Source of the DNA: Brachymonas denitrificans
Lineage (GTDB): Bacteria; Pseudomonadota; Gammaproteobacteria; Burkholderiales; Burkholderiaceae_C
Direction: 5' to 3'
Assembly (NCBI RefSeq): GCF_907163135.1
Contig: NZ_CAJQUA010000001.1
Coordinates: 139,001-203,000 of the forward strand
DNA: 64,000 nt
The first letter of the stretch is position 1. Each line of letters opens with the position of its first letter. Made by a program: the position numbers and the translations under genes. The notes beneath the pieces are model-generated. The model was not told where the DNA came from. It made no database searches and was given only the letters and a program-made list of their open reading frames with translations. This document shows positions 55,701 to 64,000 of the stretch, one piece after another.

Positions 55701-57335
55701 ATGAGTAGCACCCAGTCCGACCGTCTTTCTGAATCTGCTGTTGCTGGCGCCGAGGCTGCCTGTATGCCTGCGTCCGGGGCTACGCCGGTGCCTCCCGTTG
55801 GTGCCGGGGCGGGCGCAGCTCCTGCCGGATCGGACCTTGGCTCCGCCCAAGCCGGTGGAACCGGCGACAAGCTGGCCGCCTTGCTGCCGCATTTCGGCAA
55901 ACGCCCGCCGCACGCGCAGGACGACTGGCTGCTGGTGCACGCCCTGGATCTGGACGCCAAGGGCGTCGCACGGCGTGCCGACGGCAAGGTCATCTTCATC
56001 GAGGGCGCCTTGCCCTACGAATGGGTCAGCGCCACCAGCCACCGCAAGAAGGACGCCTGGGAAGCAGCCACGGTCACCGCCGTGCACAAGGAGTCCTCCC
56101 AGCGCGTCACGCCGCGTTGTCCGCATTTCGGGCTGCATGCCGGGGCTTGCGGCGGCTGCAAGATGCAGCATCTGCACCCGGCTGCCCAGGTGGCGATGAA
56201 GCAGCGCGTGCTGGAAGACAACCTCTGGCATCTGGGCAAGTGCAAGGCCGGCCATCTGCTGCGCCCCATCCACGGGCCGGACTGGGGCTACCGCTGGCGC
56301 GCGCGCCTGTCGGTGCGCCATGTGATCAAGAAGGGCGAGGTGCTGATCGGCTTCCACGAGCGCAAGAGCCGCTACATCGCCGACATGCAGAGCTGCGCCA
56401 TCCTGCCGCCGCACGTCAGCGATCTGCTGCTGCCGCTGCGCGCGCTGATCGCCGGCATGGATGCACGCGACACCTGCCCGCAGATCGAACTGGCCTGCGG
56501 CGACCATGTGACCGCGCTGGTGCTGCGCCATCTGGAGCCGCTCAGCGAGGGCGACCTGGGCAAGCTGCACGCATTTGCGGCCGCACACCCGGGCGTGCAG
56601 TGGTGGCTGCAGCCCAAGGGGCCGGATACGGTGCATTGCATCAGCGAGAACACGCCGCAACTCAGCTACAGCCTGCCCGAGTTCGGTATCACCATGCCGT
56701 TCCGCCCGACCGATTTCACGCAGGTCAACCCGCACATCAACCGCGTGCTGGTGAGCCGTGCACTGCAGCGCCTGCAAGTGCAGCCGCAGGAACGCGTGAT
56801 CGACTGGTTCTGCGGCCTGGGCAATTTCACGCTGCCGCTGGCGACGCAGGCGCGCGAGGTGCTGGGCATCGAAGGCAGCGAGACGCTGGTGGCGCGCTCG
56901 CGCGAGAACTACGCGGCCAACAACCCGAACGTCTACGGCCGCACGCTGGCGCCCACGCAGTTCGTGGCGCGCAACCTGTTCGAGATGACGCCGGAGATGC
57001 TGGTGCAGGACGGTATGGCCGACAAGTGGCTGGTCGATCCGCCGCGCGAGGGTGCGTTTGCGCTGTCCAAGGCGCTGGCAGACATCCACCAGCAACGCAT
57101 CGGCCTGGGCGCGGAAGGCGCCTTCGTGGCCCCGGCCGACTGGCAGCCGCCCAAACGCATCGTCTACGTCAGCTGCAACCCCGCCACGCTGGCGCGCGAT
57201 GCCGGCCTGCTGGTGCATCAGGCGGGCTACAAACTGGCTGCAGCCGGCGTGGTCAACATGTTCCCGCACACGGCGCATGTGGAGAGCATGGCGGTGTTCG
57301 AGCGGCACGATGGGGCGTGGGGGCTGACTGGCTGA
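55701..57335 (+). CDS. rlmD: 23S rRNA (uracil-1939-C5)-methyltransferase
   Basis: 544 residues. A TRAM-like region is followed by the [4Fe-4S] cysteines in [14 protein letters not shown] near residues 140-155. The SAM site is [16 protein letters not shown] near 370, and the catalytic cysteine is in [12 protein letters not shown] near 490. The first 55 residues are a low-complexity Ala/Gly/Pro stretch. Also called rumA. The terminator upstream places its start very close to the end of the nlpD transcript. Confidence 0.94.
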   Translation: MSSTQSDRLSESAVAGAEAACMPASGATPVPPVGAGAGAAPAGSDLGSAQAGGTGDKLAALLPHFGKRPPHAQDDWLLVHALDLDAKGVARRADGKVIFIEGALPYEWVSATSHRKKDAWEAATVTAVHKESSQRVTPRCPHFGLHAGACGGCKMQHLHPAAQVAMKQRVLEDNLWHLGKCKAGHLLRPIHGPDWGYRWRARLSVRHVIKKGEVLIGFHERKSRYIADMQSCAILPPHVSDLLLPLRALIAGMDARDTCPQIELACGDHVTALVLRHLEPLSEGDLGKLHAFAAAHPGVQWWLQPKGPDTVHCISENTPQLSYSLPEFGITMPFRPTDFTQVNPHINRVLVSRALQRLQVQPQERVIDWFCGLGNFTLPLATQAREVLGIEGSETLVARSRENYAANNPNVYGRTLAPTQFVARNLFEMTPEMLVQDGMADKWLVDPPREGAFALSKALADIHQQRIGLGAEGAFVAPADWQPPKRIVYVSCNPATLARDAGLLVHQAGYKLAAAGVVNMFPHTAHVESMAVFERHDGAWGLTG

Positions 57336-57480
57336 CTGGCAGGGCGCATGATGTGCGTTGCACGGGAGCAGCGCTGAACCGAAGCGGCTACACAGGATCA
57401 GGAGCGAAGCGGGCGGCGATGATGCGCCGTGCATTCAGGCGCTTGCAGCTGGTAGCCTGCTTGCCTCGTCAACTGGTACG

Positions 57481-57515
57481 AAAAAGCCCCTTGGCCATCC
57501 GGCGCAAGGGGCTTT
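57481..57515 (-). terminator. Terminator of the Bax-inhibitor-like gene
   Basis: 11-bp stem AAAGCCCCTTG / CAAGGGGCTTT with an 11-base loop and a T-run on the minus strand. It may also stop rlmD transcripts from the other side. Confidence 0.85.
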
Positions 57516-57534
57516 GTCTTGAGTGCGTCAGCGC

Positions 57535-58248
57535 TTAGTCGCTGCTGCCACCAATGCCGAAGATGGCCAGGAAGCCCTGGAACACGTTGTAGATGTCCAG
57601 ATACAGCGCCAGCGTGGCGCTGATGTAGTTGGTCTCGCCGCCGTCGACGATGCGCTTGAGGTCGTACAGCATGTACAGGCTGAACACGCCGATCAGCAGC
57701 ACGGACAGCGCCATCATGCCGGCGGTGGAGCCGACGAAGACGTTGACGATGGCGCCGAAGAACACCACCAGGGCGCCCACGAACAGCCACTTGCCCATGC
57801 CGGACAGGTCACGCTTGATGACGGAGGACAGCACGGCCATTACGCCGAACACACCGGCGGTGGCGGCAAACGCCGTCATGACGATCTGTTCGCCATTGCC
57901 CATGCCGAGCACGACGGACAGCATGCGCGAGAGCATCAGGCCCATGAAGAAGGTGAAACCCAGCAGCACGGCCACGCCGGTCCCGGAGTTTTTGGTCTTC
58001 TCGATGGCGTACATGAAGCCGAAGGCGCCGCCCAGGAACAGCACCAGACCCAGGCCGCCGCCGAGGCGGGCCGTGATGCCGGTGGTGACGCCGATCCAGG
58101 CGCCCAGGACGGTGGGCAGCATGCTCAGGGCGAGCAGCCAGTAGGTGTTGCGCAATACCTGGTTGCGCTGGGCGGCCGTGCTGACGGCATTGCCACGGCC
58201 CCAGCTGTGACCGAGGGGGCTGTTGCCGGTTTGCAGACGGTTGTCCAT
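57535..58248 (-). CDS. Bax inhibitor-1 family membrane protein, YccA/YbhL-like
   Basis: 237 residues from ATG 58248. Seven predicted membrane helices, beginning LRNTYWLLALSMLPTVLGAW and ending AIFGIGG. The family motif region EKTKNSGTGVAVLL and SLYMLYDLKRIVDGGETNYI contains the conserved acidic pair near the C-terminus linked to pH-gated calcium leak in bacterial homologues. YccA in E. coli modulates FtsH proteolysis. The role here is not determined. Confidence 0.92.
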   Translation of the reverse strand: MDNRLQTGNSPLGHSWGRGNAVSTAAQRNQVLRNTYWLLALSMLPTVLGAWIGVTTGITARLGGGLGLVLFLGGAFGFMYAIEKTKNSGTGVAVLLGFTFFMGLMLSRMLSVVLGMGNGEQIVMTAFAATAGVFGVMAVLSSVIKRDLSGMGKWLFVGALVVFFGAIVNVFVGSTAGMMALSVLLIGVFSLYMLYDLKRIVDGGETNYISATLALYLDIYNVFQGFLAIFGIGGSSD

Positions 58249-58361
58249 AAGGTCAATCTCCATTCAATTGATGTGCTTGCCGGAGCGGGACCATCCCGCA
58301 ACGGCAGACCGCATCATACATGCGGATTTTTTCACGGAATTCAAGCGCTTGCGCGCCGGTT

Positions 58362-58619
58362 TCAGCGCAGGCCGGACGAGGTGGTGGTGCGGCCGTTGAC
58401 CGTGGTGCGGGTAGTGCCCACCCCGACGTCGACCACGCCGTACATCTGCACGCCGCTGTCACTGGAGCCGCTGATGCCGATCCCGCTGGAGCCCAGGGGC
58501 GGAGTGGTCTGGCCTACCGGTTGTGAATGGCCTGCACAGGCCGTCAGGCTCGTCAGCACCAGGGCGACGCCAGTTGCTGCAAGCCACCGGGATACTGCGC
58601 GGTGGGAGGGTGGTGTCAT
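58362..58619 (-). CDS. Small lipoprotein with a porin-like sequence
   Basis: 85 residues from ATG 58619 (AAGGAG about 10 bases upstream). Signal peptide and lipobox LTACAGHS give lipidated Cys near residue 28. The mature part is Gly/Ser/Thr-rich and contains VQMYGVVDVGVGTTRT, close to the first strand of beta-proteobacterial porins (VTLYGVVDAGVG). This may be a single-strand remnant or a small lipoprotein that borrows a porin motif. Function unknown. Confidence 0.7.
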   Translation of the reverse strand: MTPPSHRAVSRWLAATGVALVLTSLTACAGHSQPVGQTTPPLGSSGIGISGSSDSGVQMYGVVDVGVGTTRTTVNGRTTTSSGLR

Positions 58620-58728
58620 GTAGTGATACTCCTTTGTATCGCAAAGAGTAACGTAAAACATGGCCAATAGTGGACAAAACGGCCATGCGCAATGGTTTCC
58701 ATTGGTAAGCGCGACCTTGCCGGGACCC

Positions 58729-58980
58729 CTATTTGGTCAGGATCAGTTTGCCCTGGCGCGTCGCCTGCAGGCGGTAGGTGATGCCATTGTGCCGGATGGC
58801 GATGGTGCGGTGACCTCGCATGAGTTCGCTGCTGGCGAAGCAGGGCGGGGTGTCTGTGTCCGGCCCGGCCTGGGCAGACAGCGAGGCACGCACCTCGCGC
58901 ATAGCCGGCACCGGAAGCGTTGCCTGTGTTGCCGGCTCGGGATGCTGCCTGTGTTCCGGCCAGGCGGGGAGTTCGCTCAT
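58729..58980 (-). CDS. hemP: HemP hemin-uptake protein
   Basis: 83 residues. The conserved HemP core is at the end: RGHRTIAIRHNGITYRLQAT and RQGKLILTK. HemP proteins are Fur-regulated and needed for haem use in Burkholderia. The first 45 residues are variable. The ATG overlaps the exbD stop (ATGA), so it is translated as the last gene of tonB-exbB-exbD-hemP; usually hemP lies before a haem receptor. Confidence 0.9.
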   Translation of the reverse strand: MSELPAWPEHRQHPEPATQATLPVPAMREVRASLSAQAGPDTDTPPCFASSELMRGHRTIAIRHNGITYRLQATRQGKLILTK

Positions 58981-59393
58981 CGCACCGGCTCCGTCACGAA
59001 GCCGATCCGGGTCAATCCGGCCTGCTGCGCGGCGGCCAGCGTGCGCGCCACGGCGTCGTAGCGCACATTGCGGTCGGCGCGCAGTTGTACCGCCGGCTGC
59101 GGCTGCTTGCCCGATTCGGCACGCATGCGTGCCGGCAGTGCGTCGGCGGAGACCGGCTGGCCGTTCCAGAACATCCCGCCCTGCGCGTCGATGGCGATCT
59201 GGATATGGTCGGGCTTGAGTTGCTCGGGGGTGCTGTTGGCGCTGGGAAGTGAAAGCGGCACCGCATGCTGCAGCACCGGCACGGTGATGATGAAGACGAT
59301 CAGCAACACCAACATCACGTCCACCAACGGGGTCATGTTGATTTCGCCCATCACGGCATCTTCATTTGGATGATGGAAGGACTGCATGGCCAT
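58977..59393 (-). CDS. exbD: ExbD, TonB-system motor subunit
   Basis: 138 residues, one N-terminal membrane helix (MTPLVDVMLVLLIVFIITVP) with the proton-relay Asp25 in LVDVMLVL, then a periplasmic domain. It energises TonB with ExbB. Starts 4 bp from the exbB stop. Confidence 0.95.
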   Translation of the reverse strand: MAMQSFHHPNEDAVMGEINMTPLVDVMLVLLIVFIITVPVLQHAVPLSLPSANSTPEQLKPDHIQIAIDAQGGMFWNGQPVSADALPARMRAESGKQPQPAVQLRADRNVRYDAVARTLAAAQQAGLTRIGFVTEPVR

Positions 59394-59397
59394 GTGC

Positions 59398-60093
59398 TCA
59401 CCCCTTGCTGGCGACGCGTGCGCCGGTAATCAGGTAGGCGTGCAGATCGTGCGCGAAACGCTGCAGCTGGAGCAGCACGCGGCGGTTGCCGCGCAGCAGC
59501 GCGTTGTAGGCCAGCACGGCAGGAATGGCGACGGCCAGGCCCAGCGCGGTCATGATGAGGGCTTCGCCGATCGGGCCGGCCACCTTGTCGATGGTGGCAG
59601 CGCCGCTGGCACTGATGCCCATGAGTGCGTGATAGATGCCCCAGACCGTGCCGAACAGGCCGACGAAGGGGGCGGTGGAGCCAATCGAGGCGAGGATGGA
59701 CAGGCCGGACTGCAGGCGCGCCTGACTGCCGTCCATGCTGTTGCGCAGGCACATGCTGATCCAGTCGCTGGCGCTCAGGCTGCCGTGCAGTTCGTTGGCA
59801 TTCTGGCGGTGATGGGCGAGGGCTTCCTGGCCCTGGGTGGCCAGCTGGTGGAAGGGGCTGTCGCTCGCGCCCAGGTGGCGCATACCTTCGGGCAGGCTGG
59901 CGCTGTGCCAGAACTGCTCGGCGCCTGCGGCCTGGCGGCGCGCACGCCACAAATCCCAGCTCTTGAGGGCAATCACGCTCCAGGTGGCAATGGACATGGC
60001 CAGCAGCAGCAGGGCGACGCTGCGGGTGACCCAGTCGCCCTGCGTCCAGAGCAGGGACAGGTCCATGGCGGCTACGGGGGAGGGGCTTGTCAT
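59398..60093 (-). CDS. exbB: ExbB, TonB-system motor subunit
   Basis: 231 residues. Three helices: near residue 22-45 (VTRSVALLLLAMSIATWSVI), near 130-150 (APFVGLFGTVWGIYHAL) and near 170-195 (EALIMTALGLAVAIPAVLAY). Forms the pentameric proton channel. Follows tonB by 44 bp. Confidence 0.95.
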   Translation of the reverse strand: MTSPSPVAAMDLSLLWTQGDWVTRSVALLLLAMSIATWSVIALKSWDLWRARRQAAGAEQFWHSASLPEGMRHLGASDSPFHQLATQGQEALAHHRQNANELHGSLSASDWISMCLRNSMDGSQARLQSGLSILASIGSTAPFVGLFGTVWGIYHALMGISASGAATIDKVAGPIGEALIMTALGLAVAIPAVLAYNALLRGNRRVLLQLQRFAHDLHAYLITGARVASKG

Positions 60094-60137
60094 TCGAAAC
60101 GACCTTTCGGAAAACGCTTGGGGAAATGGAAGGGGGG

Positions 60138-60902
60138 TTATTCCAGACGGAAGGCGATGGGGACCGTGTATTCCATGGCAACGGGTAGTCCGTTGCGCTT
60201 GCCAGGCACGAAGCGCCAGCGGCGCACGGTGTCCAGCGCGGAGGAATCCAGGGCGTCGAAACCGCTCGACTTCTTCAGGGCAACGCGCTCCGCACTGCCG
60301 TCGGCACCCACCAGCACGCGCAGCAGCACGGTGCCGGTTTCGCCCAGACGCTTGCTGGAGGCAGGATAGGGCGGCTTGGGGTTGTTGAGGTAGCTGGCAC
60401 GGGTGCTGGGCAGTTCGACTGCGGGGGCCGCAGGCACATCGTCTTTGGCCTGATCCAGCCCGGTGCTGGCTGCGCCCGCGCGGGCGGTGGCAGGCGGAGC
60501 AGGGTCCGCGCGGCCATCGGCGGGTGCGGGCCGGACCGGGGGCTCTGTGACGGCTCCAGGTTCGGGCGCCGGGACTTCCCGGGCCGGTGTTCGGGGACGT
60601 GGAGCGGGGTCGGGTTTGCGCTCCGGGTTGGCGGCGGGCTTGGGCAGAGCGGGACGTTTGGGTGCTTGTGTGCGCTGCTGCGCTCCGGGTAGGGCTGGCG
60701 CCGCTGCGGGCTCAGGCGCGAGTGCGACAGGTGTGGGCTCCGGTGCCAGGGCGATCAGTTGCACCGGAGTGACTTCCGGCAGGGTGGCAGGCGTGGTGGC
60801 ACGGGCTGCCAGTAGCCCGAATACGACGAGGTGCAGCAGCGTGATGCCGGTGCTGACGAGGACGTGTCGGGAAGATCCGGAAAAAGACAGAGGCAAGGAC
60901 AT
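60138..60902 (-). CDS. tonB: TonB, energy transducer
   Basis: 254 residues. An N-terminal anchor (STGITLLHLVVFGLLAARAT, including the SHLS-like His) leads into a long Pro/Ala/Arg-rich linker (about 40-160) and the C-terminal TonB domain (YLNNPKPPYPASSKRLGETG, SGFDALDSSALDTVRRWRF). It physically couples ExbBD to outer-membrane receptors. First large gene after the Fur box, 125 bp downstream of it. Confidence 0.95.
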   Translation of the reverse strand: MSLPLSFSGSSRHVLVSTGITLLHLVVFGLLAARATTPATLPEVTPVQLIALAPEPTPVALAPEPAAAPALPGAQQRTQAPKRPALPKPAANPERKPDPAPRPRTPAREVPAPEPGAVTEPPVRPAPADGRADPAPPATARAGAASTGLDQAKDDVPAAPAVELPSTRASYLNNPKPPYPASSKRLGETGTVLLRVLVGADGSAERVALKKSSGFDALDSSALDTVRRWRFVPGKRNGLPVAMEYTVPIAFRLE

Positions 60903-60920
60903 GCGGAGGCGGGAGAAACA

Positions 60921-60989
60921 TCAAGGACGCAGGATGAGCCAGCAGGCGGGGGCAACAATCAGTGCGGCAATCAACAGGCTGTAGGCCAT
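60921..60989 (-). CDS. Putative 22-residue hydrophobic small protein between Fur box and tonB
   Basis: Reads MAYSLLIAAL ... CWLILRP then TGA. A strong ribosome site (GAGGAG) lies 7 bases before ATG 60989, a match as good as those of the large genes nearby. The whole peptide is one possible membrane helix with a Pro/Cys/Trp in its second half. It ends 18 bp before tonB. It is too short to be trusted from sequence alone, but position behind the iron promoter makes it worth recording. Confidence 0.5.
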   Translation of the reverse strand: MAYSLLIAALIVAPACWLILRP

Positions 60990-61025
60990 GGTGGAACTCC
61001 TCAGGCTTGGAAAGCGATGCACGAA

Positions 61026-62192
61026 TTATAAATGAGAATCATTAGCAATGATAGGAGGGGCCGAAGTATAAAGGTGACGGAGACCGATGTCGTCGACAGA
61101 AGCGCAGCCGCAGAGCGTCATGCAGGCTTCGAACTCGTCGCGCAACTGGCGCAGCATGCTGGTGACGCCGACGGCTCCGGCCGCTGCCAGGCCATGGATT
61201 TGCGGCCGTCCGATCAGGACTGCCTTGGCGCCCAGGGCCAGCGCCTTGAAGACATCTGTGCCGCGGCGGATGCCGCCATCCACCAGAACGGGGTAGCCGG
61301 AGCCGACGGCGGTGCGTATGGCTGGCAGCAGGGTGGCCGTGGCAGGCAGGGTGTCCAGCGTGCGTCCGCCATGGTTGCTGACGACGATGCCGGTGGCTCC
61401 CAGCTCGCGGGCCAGTTGCGCGTCCTCGGGGTGGGTAATGCCCTTGAGCCAGACGGGCAGCTGTGTTTGCTGCAACAGCCACTGCACATCGTCCCAGTCG
61501 GGGGCCAGCGCGGCCAGGCCATGGCACAGGCCGCCGGGGGGACGGTCTGCTGCGGTTGCCGGCAGAGCAAGCAGATCATGCAAATGGGGGGCGGGAAACT
61601 GCGCCGGCACGCGAAAACCGGTGCGCCGCTCCAGATCGCGTACGCCTTGCACCGGTGCATCGACGGTCAGCACCAGAGCTTCACAACCGGCCGCTTCGGC
61701 GCGCCGGACCAGGGCCCGGGTGTGTGCGCGACCGTGCTGCCAATAGAGCTGGAACCAGAGCGGCGGTGCGCTGGCAGTGCCTTCCGAGTGAAGAATGGCG
61801 CGGATGTCTTCCACCGTGACGCTGGACTGGGTGCTCAGCACCATGCCGGTGGCACAGGCGAGCGCGGCGTGGGCCGTCGCGATTTCTCCATCCGGGTGCG
61901 CGAGACACTGGTGTGCGACGGGTGCCAGCAGCACCGGCCAGTCGATCGTGCGGCCGGACAACACGGTCCGGGTATGGCTGCCGGCCAAAGTGCGCAGCAC
62001 GCGTGGCTGCAATGGCAGATCGCTCCAGGCGCGATGGTTGGCGCGCAGGGTGTGCTGGTCAGCCGCTCCGCCCAGAAAATAGGCAGCGACCGCGGGATCG
62101 AGCGTGGCGAGCGCGTGGCGCTCGAAGTCGGCAGGAGTCACCAGATCCGGCGGCAATGCGTCGATGCGGGGCAGCGGAATGGAGCCAGTCAT
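61026..62192 (-). CDS. FMN-dependent alpha-hydroxy acid dehydrogenase
   Basis: 388 residues from ATG 62192, family of lactate dehydrogenase LldD, glycolate oxidase and mandelate dehydrogenase. The catalytic His and FMN loop are in GIVVSNHGGRTLD near residue 275; Lys in WLKGITHPED near 250; the C-terminal FMN-phosphate motif is VLVDGGIRRGTDVFKALALG. The substrate is not clear from sequence. Its start overlaps the stop of the upstream dioxygenase gene (TGATG), so it belongs to the iron-receptor operon. Confidence 0.88.
   Translation of the reverse strand: MTGSIPLPRIDALPPDLVTPADFERHALATLDPAVAAYFLGGAADQHTLRANHRAWSDLPLQPRVLRTLAGSHTRTVLSGRTIDWPVLLAPVAHQCLAHPDGEIATAHAALACATGMVLSTQSSVTVEDIRAILHSEGTASAPPLWFQLYWQHGRAHTRALVRRAEAAGCEALVLTVDAPVQGVRDLERRTGFRVPAQFPAPHLHDLLALPATAADRPPGGLCHGLAALAPDWDDVQWLLQQTQLPVWLKGITHPEDAQLARELGATGIVVSNHGGRTLDTLPATATLLPAIRTAVGSGYPVLVDGGIRRGTDVFKALALGAKAVLIGRPQIHGLAAAGAVGVTSMLRQLRDEFEACMTLCGCASVDDIGLRHLYTSAPPIIANDSHL
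61028..61046 (-). promoter_or_regulatory. Fur box for the tonB operon
   Basis: GCTAATGATTCTCATTTAT on the minus strand matches 13 of 19 positions of the Fur consensus. A TATAAT at 61025-61030 overlaps its edge, so Fur-Fe would block the promoter. It lies over the last codons of the FMN-dependent dehydrogenase gene. Confidence 0.75.
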
Positions 62193-62869
62193 CAGGTGTC
62201 CGCCCACATGCGCAGCAGGTTGTGATAAGTGCCGGTCAGCGTGTGCGTTTGCGGCGTTTCGCCGTGCTGCGCGCGCAGGCTGGTGATCGCCATGTCCAGC
62301 TCGTGCAGCAGTGCGCGTTGGGGGTCGCTGCGGACCATGCTTTCGATCCAGAAGAAGCAGGCCAGGCGCTGCCCTTGCGTGACCGGTCGCACCTCGTGCA
62401 GGCTGGTGCCGGGATACAGGACCGCACTGCCGGCAGCAAGCTTCACGCGCTGCTCGCCGTAGGTGTCGTGAATCACCAGTTCGCCACCTTCGTATTCGTC
62501 CGGCTCGTTCAGGAACACCGTGCAGGAAACGTCGGAGCGCACCTGCTGCCCGTCGGCGCGGCGCAGGACGGCATTGTCGTAATGCATGCCGTAGTGCCCG
62601 CTCCCCTGATAGCGGTTGATGCGCGGGGTGAACACCTTTTTCGGCAGTGCGGCGCTGAAGAAGCGCGCATGACAGTCCAGCGCTTGCAGCACGGCCTGGC
62701 GCACGGCCGCGGCGGTTTCACAATCGGAAGGCAGCTGGTCATTGTGCTTGACGTGACGTGCCTGGCTTCCGGCGGTGCGCTGTCCGTCTGTCCAGGGGGC
62801 GGCGTCCAGCAGCGGACGCAGGCGGGCGATGTCGGTAGCAGACAGCACGGAATCGAGGGTGACGAGCAT
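62192..62869 (-). CDS. piuC: PKHD-type Fe(II)/2-oxoglutarate dioxygenase, PiuC/YbiX-like
   Basis: 225 residues. Double-stranded beta-helix with the iron ligands His-x-Asp in GMHYDNAV near residue 97-99 and the distal His in [10 protein letters not shown] near 158, and the oxoglutarate Arg in GQRLACFFW. PiuC and YbiX genes are nearly always next to a siderophore receptor (PiuA/Fiu), as here; the physiological substrate is unknown. Read with the receptor and the FMN enzyme. Confidence 0.92.
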   Translation of the reverse strand: MLVTLDSVLSATDIARLRPLLDAAPWTDGQRTAGSQARHVKHNDQLPSDCETAAAVRQAVLQALDCHARFFSAALPKKVFTPRINRYQGSGHYGMHYDNAVLRRADGQQVRSDVSCTVFLNEPDEYEGGELVIHDTYGEQRVKLAAGSAVLYPGTSLHEVRPVTQGQRLACFFWIESMVRSDPQRALLHELDMAITSLRAQHGETPQTHTLTGTYHNLLRMWADT

Positions 62870-62921
62870 GGCGGTACAGGAACAAAAGCCACCGCTCCGA
62901 AACGAAGCGGCGGCAGGGGGG

Positions 62922-64000
62922 TCAGAACTTCAGCGTGGCGGTCAGCGCGTAGCTGCGGCCGGCACCTGGTACGTAGAAGCCGCGATACAGCTCCGCGGCA
63001 TGGTGCTTGTTGGTCAGGTTGCTGACGTTGGCCCTGAAGCTCAGGGCATCGCTGTGGCGGTATTCGGCCATCAGGTCATAGGTGGCGTAACCCGGCACCT
63101 TGATGTCCGACAGCACCGGCTTCTGGCTGCTGCGGAAGTTCACGCCGGCGCCGGCGCGCCATTTCGGATGGAACTGGTAGGTCGTCCATACCGTGCCGCT
63201 GTGCTTGGGCGTCAGACCCGGGCGCTCGCCCACGCGCTCGCCGGGCTGGTTCTGGCTGCAGCTGCCGGTGGCGGGGCAGGGCGCGGCCTTGTCCACCTTG
63301 GCGACCGGCAGGTACATGTAGGAAGCGTAGATTTCCCACTTCGGCGTGATGCGCCCGGTGATGTCCATTTCCAGACCGGCGGTGTGGCGCTGGCCGCTCA
63401 GGTTGGCCACGGGCAGGTCGGGATCGGTGTTACGCTCGTTGTACTTGGTCGAGTGAAACAGCGCCACGCGCGTGCTGAACTGCTTGTTCGGGCTGTCGAA
63501 GCGCGCCCCCAGTTCGATGTTGCGGCTTTTTTCCGGGGCGATGCCGGCATTGCTGGCGTTGAGGGAATAGGTATCGCCCGAGGTGTTGAATGAGGTGCCG
63601 TAGGACAGATGGTAGGACTGGCTTTCCGTCGGCTGGTACAGCACCCCCAGGCGATGGCTCCACTCGGACACCTTCATCTGGTAGCGACTGGTGTTGCCGG
63701 TGGCGGTGTAGGTTTCGTAGTCGCCCTTGAGATGGTCATAGCGCAGGCCGCCCACCAGTTTCCAGTGTGGCGCCACCTGGGCCACGTCCTGCACATAGGC
63801 GCCAAAGGCATTGGAGCGATAGTGGCTGGAGCGGTACAGCGGGCGCGCGTCCTCGTTGATCCATGCGCCATCCGCCGGCGTGCCGATGGTGGTGCCGGGC
63901 TTGTCGCCCGTGCTCAGCGGTGAGTAGACATCCTTTTCCTCGCGCCCGAAATCGACGCCGGCCGTGATGCTGTGCTCGACGCTGCCGGTACGGAACTTGT
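62922..64000 (-). CDS. TonB-dependent siderophore receptor, C-terminal part
   Basis: The frame is open to the right edge; 359 C-terminal residues are visible. The beta-barrel strands and the ending [12 protein letters not shown] (C-terminal aromatic Phe) are those of TonB-dependent receptors. Strand motifs [20 protein letters not shown] and [20 protein letters not shown] resemble the Fiu/PiuA catecholate receptors that accompany PiuC. 52 bp upstream of piuC. The plug domain and TonB box are outside the window. Confidence 0.92.
   Translation of the reverse strand, partial: KFRTGSVEHSITAGVDFGREEKDVYSPLSTGDKPGTTIGTPADGAWINEDARPLYRSSHYRSNAFGAYVQDVAQVAPHWKLVGGLRYDHLKGDYETYTATGNTSRYQMKVSEWSHRLGVLYQPTESQSYHLSYGTSFNTSGDTYSLNASNAGIAPEKSRNIELGARFDSPNKQFSTRVALFHSTKYNERNTDPDLPVANLSGQRHTAGLEMDITGRITPKWEIYASYMYLPVAKVDKAAPCPATGSCSQNQPGERVGERPGLTPKHSGTVWTTYQFHPKWRAGAGVNFRSSQKPVLSDIKVPGYATYDLMAEYRHSDALSFRANVSNLTNKHHAAELYRGFYVPGAGRSYALTATLKF

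Overview
The window is 64 kb of compact, GC-rich (roughly 63 percent) bacterial chromosome. Gene content and order point to a betaproteobacterium of the order Burkholderiales, most likely Comamonadaceae. The main clues are a LexA of that type, a malonyl-CoA decarboxylase, a RibBX-type riboflavin protein, a prpC-acnD-prpF-prpB propionate cluster next to an ScfR-type regulator, a HemP protein, and 3-hydroxybutyrate dehydrogenase. The family assignment is inference; no rRNA is present to settle it. I see no prophage, insertion sequence, CRISPR array or origin.

Left part (1-14 kb): the start of a D-2-hydroxyacid dehydrogenase, an unknown gene behind lexA with two tandem SOS boxes, an asparaginase, adk, malonyl-CoA decarboxylase, trmB, a small acidic protein, gluQ, a divergent LysR/pirin pair, a WrbA-like flavodoxin, a small unknown gene and dnaE. 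Then (14-22 kb) comes a complete ABC exporter set of the YhiI-RbbA-YhhJ type with its own outer-membrane lipoprotein and a divergent TetR regulator. Next (22-31 kb) on the minus strand are ybgC-tolQ-tolR-tolA, an aminotransferase, ribBX-ribH-nusB, a GNAT acetyltransferase with a Bcr-type exporter, and bdhA. A hydrolase and relA follow on the plus strand.

Middle (35-48 kb): a tRNA-Val(GAC) gene with promoter and terminator stands next to a small accessory patch (a 66-residue unknown protein and a PIN/Phd-type toxin-antitoxin pair with a perfect palindromic operator). Beside it is the propionate (2-methylcitrate) island: scfR divergent from thioesterase-prpC-acnD-prpF-prpB and a short GntR protein. 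metR and metE follow as a divergent pair.

Right part (48-64 kb): a two-gene operon couples a large protein with a PhoU/DUF47-like C-terminus to a pyruvate-phosphate-dikinase-like protein that stops just after its phosphohistidine domain. This is the best candidate for an undescribed system. After yceI come surE-pcm-nlpD-rlmD (no rpoS after nlpD) and a Bax-inhibitor-like membrane protein. The window closes with an iron locus read leftwards: a TonB-dependent receptor (cut by the window end), a PiuC-type dioxygenase, an FMN-dependent 2-hydroxyacid dehydrogenase, a Fur box, an unannotated-size 22-residue hydrophobic ORF, tonB-exbB-exbD and hemP. Two related proton-driven motors (TolQR and ExbBD) are therefore both in the window.
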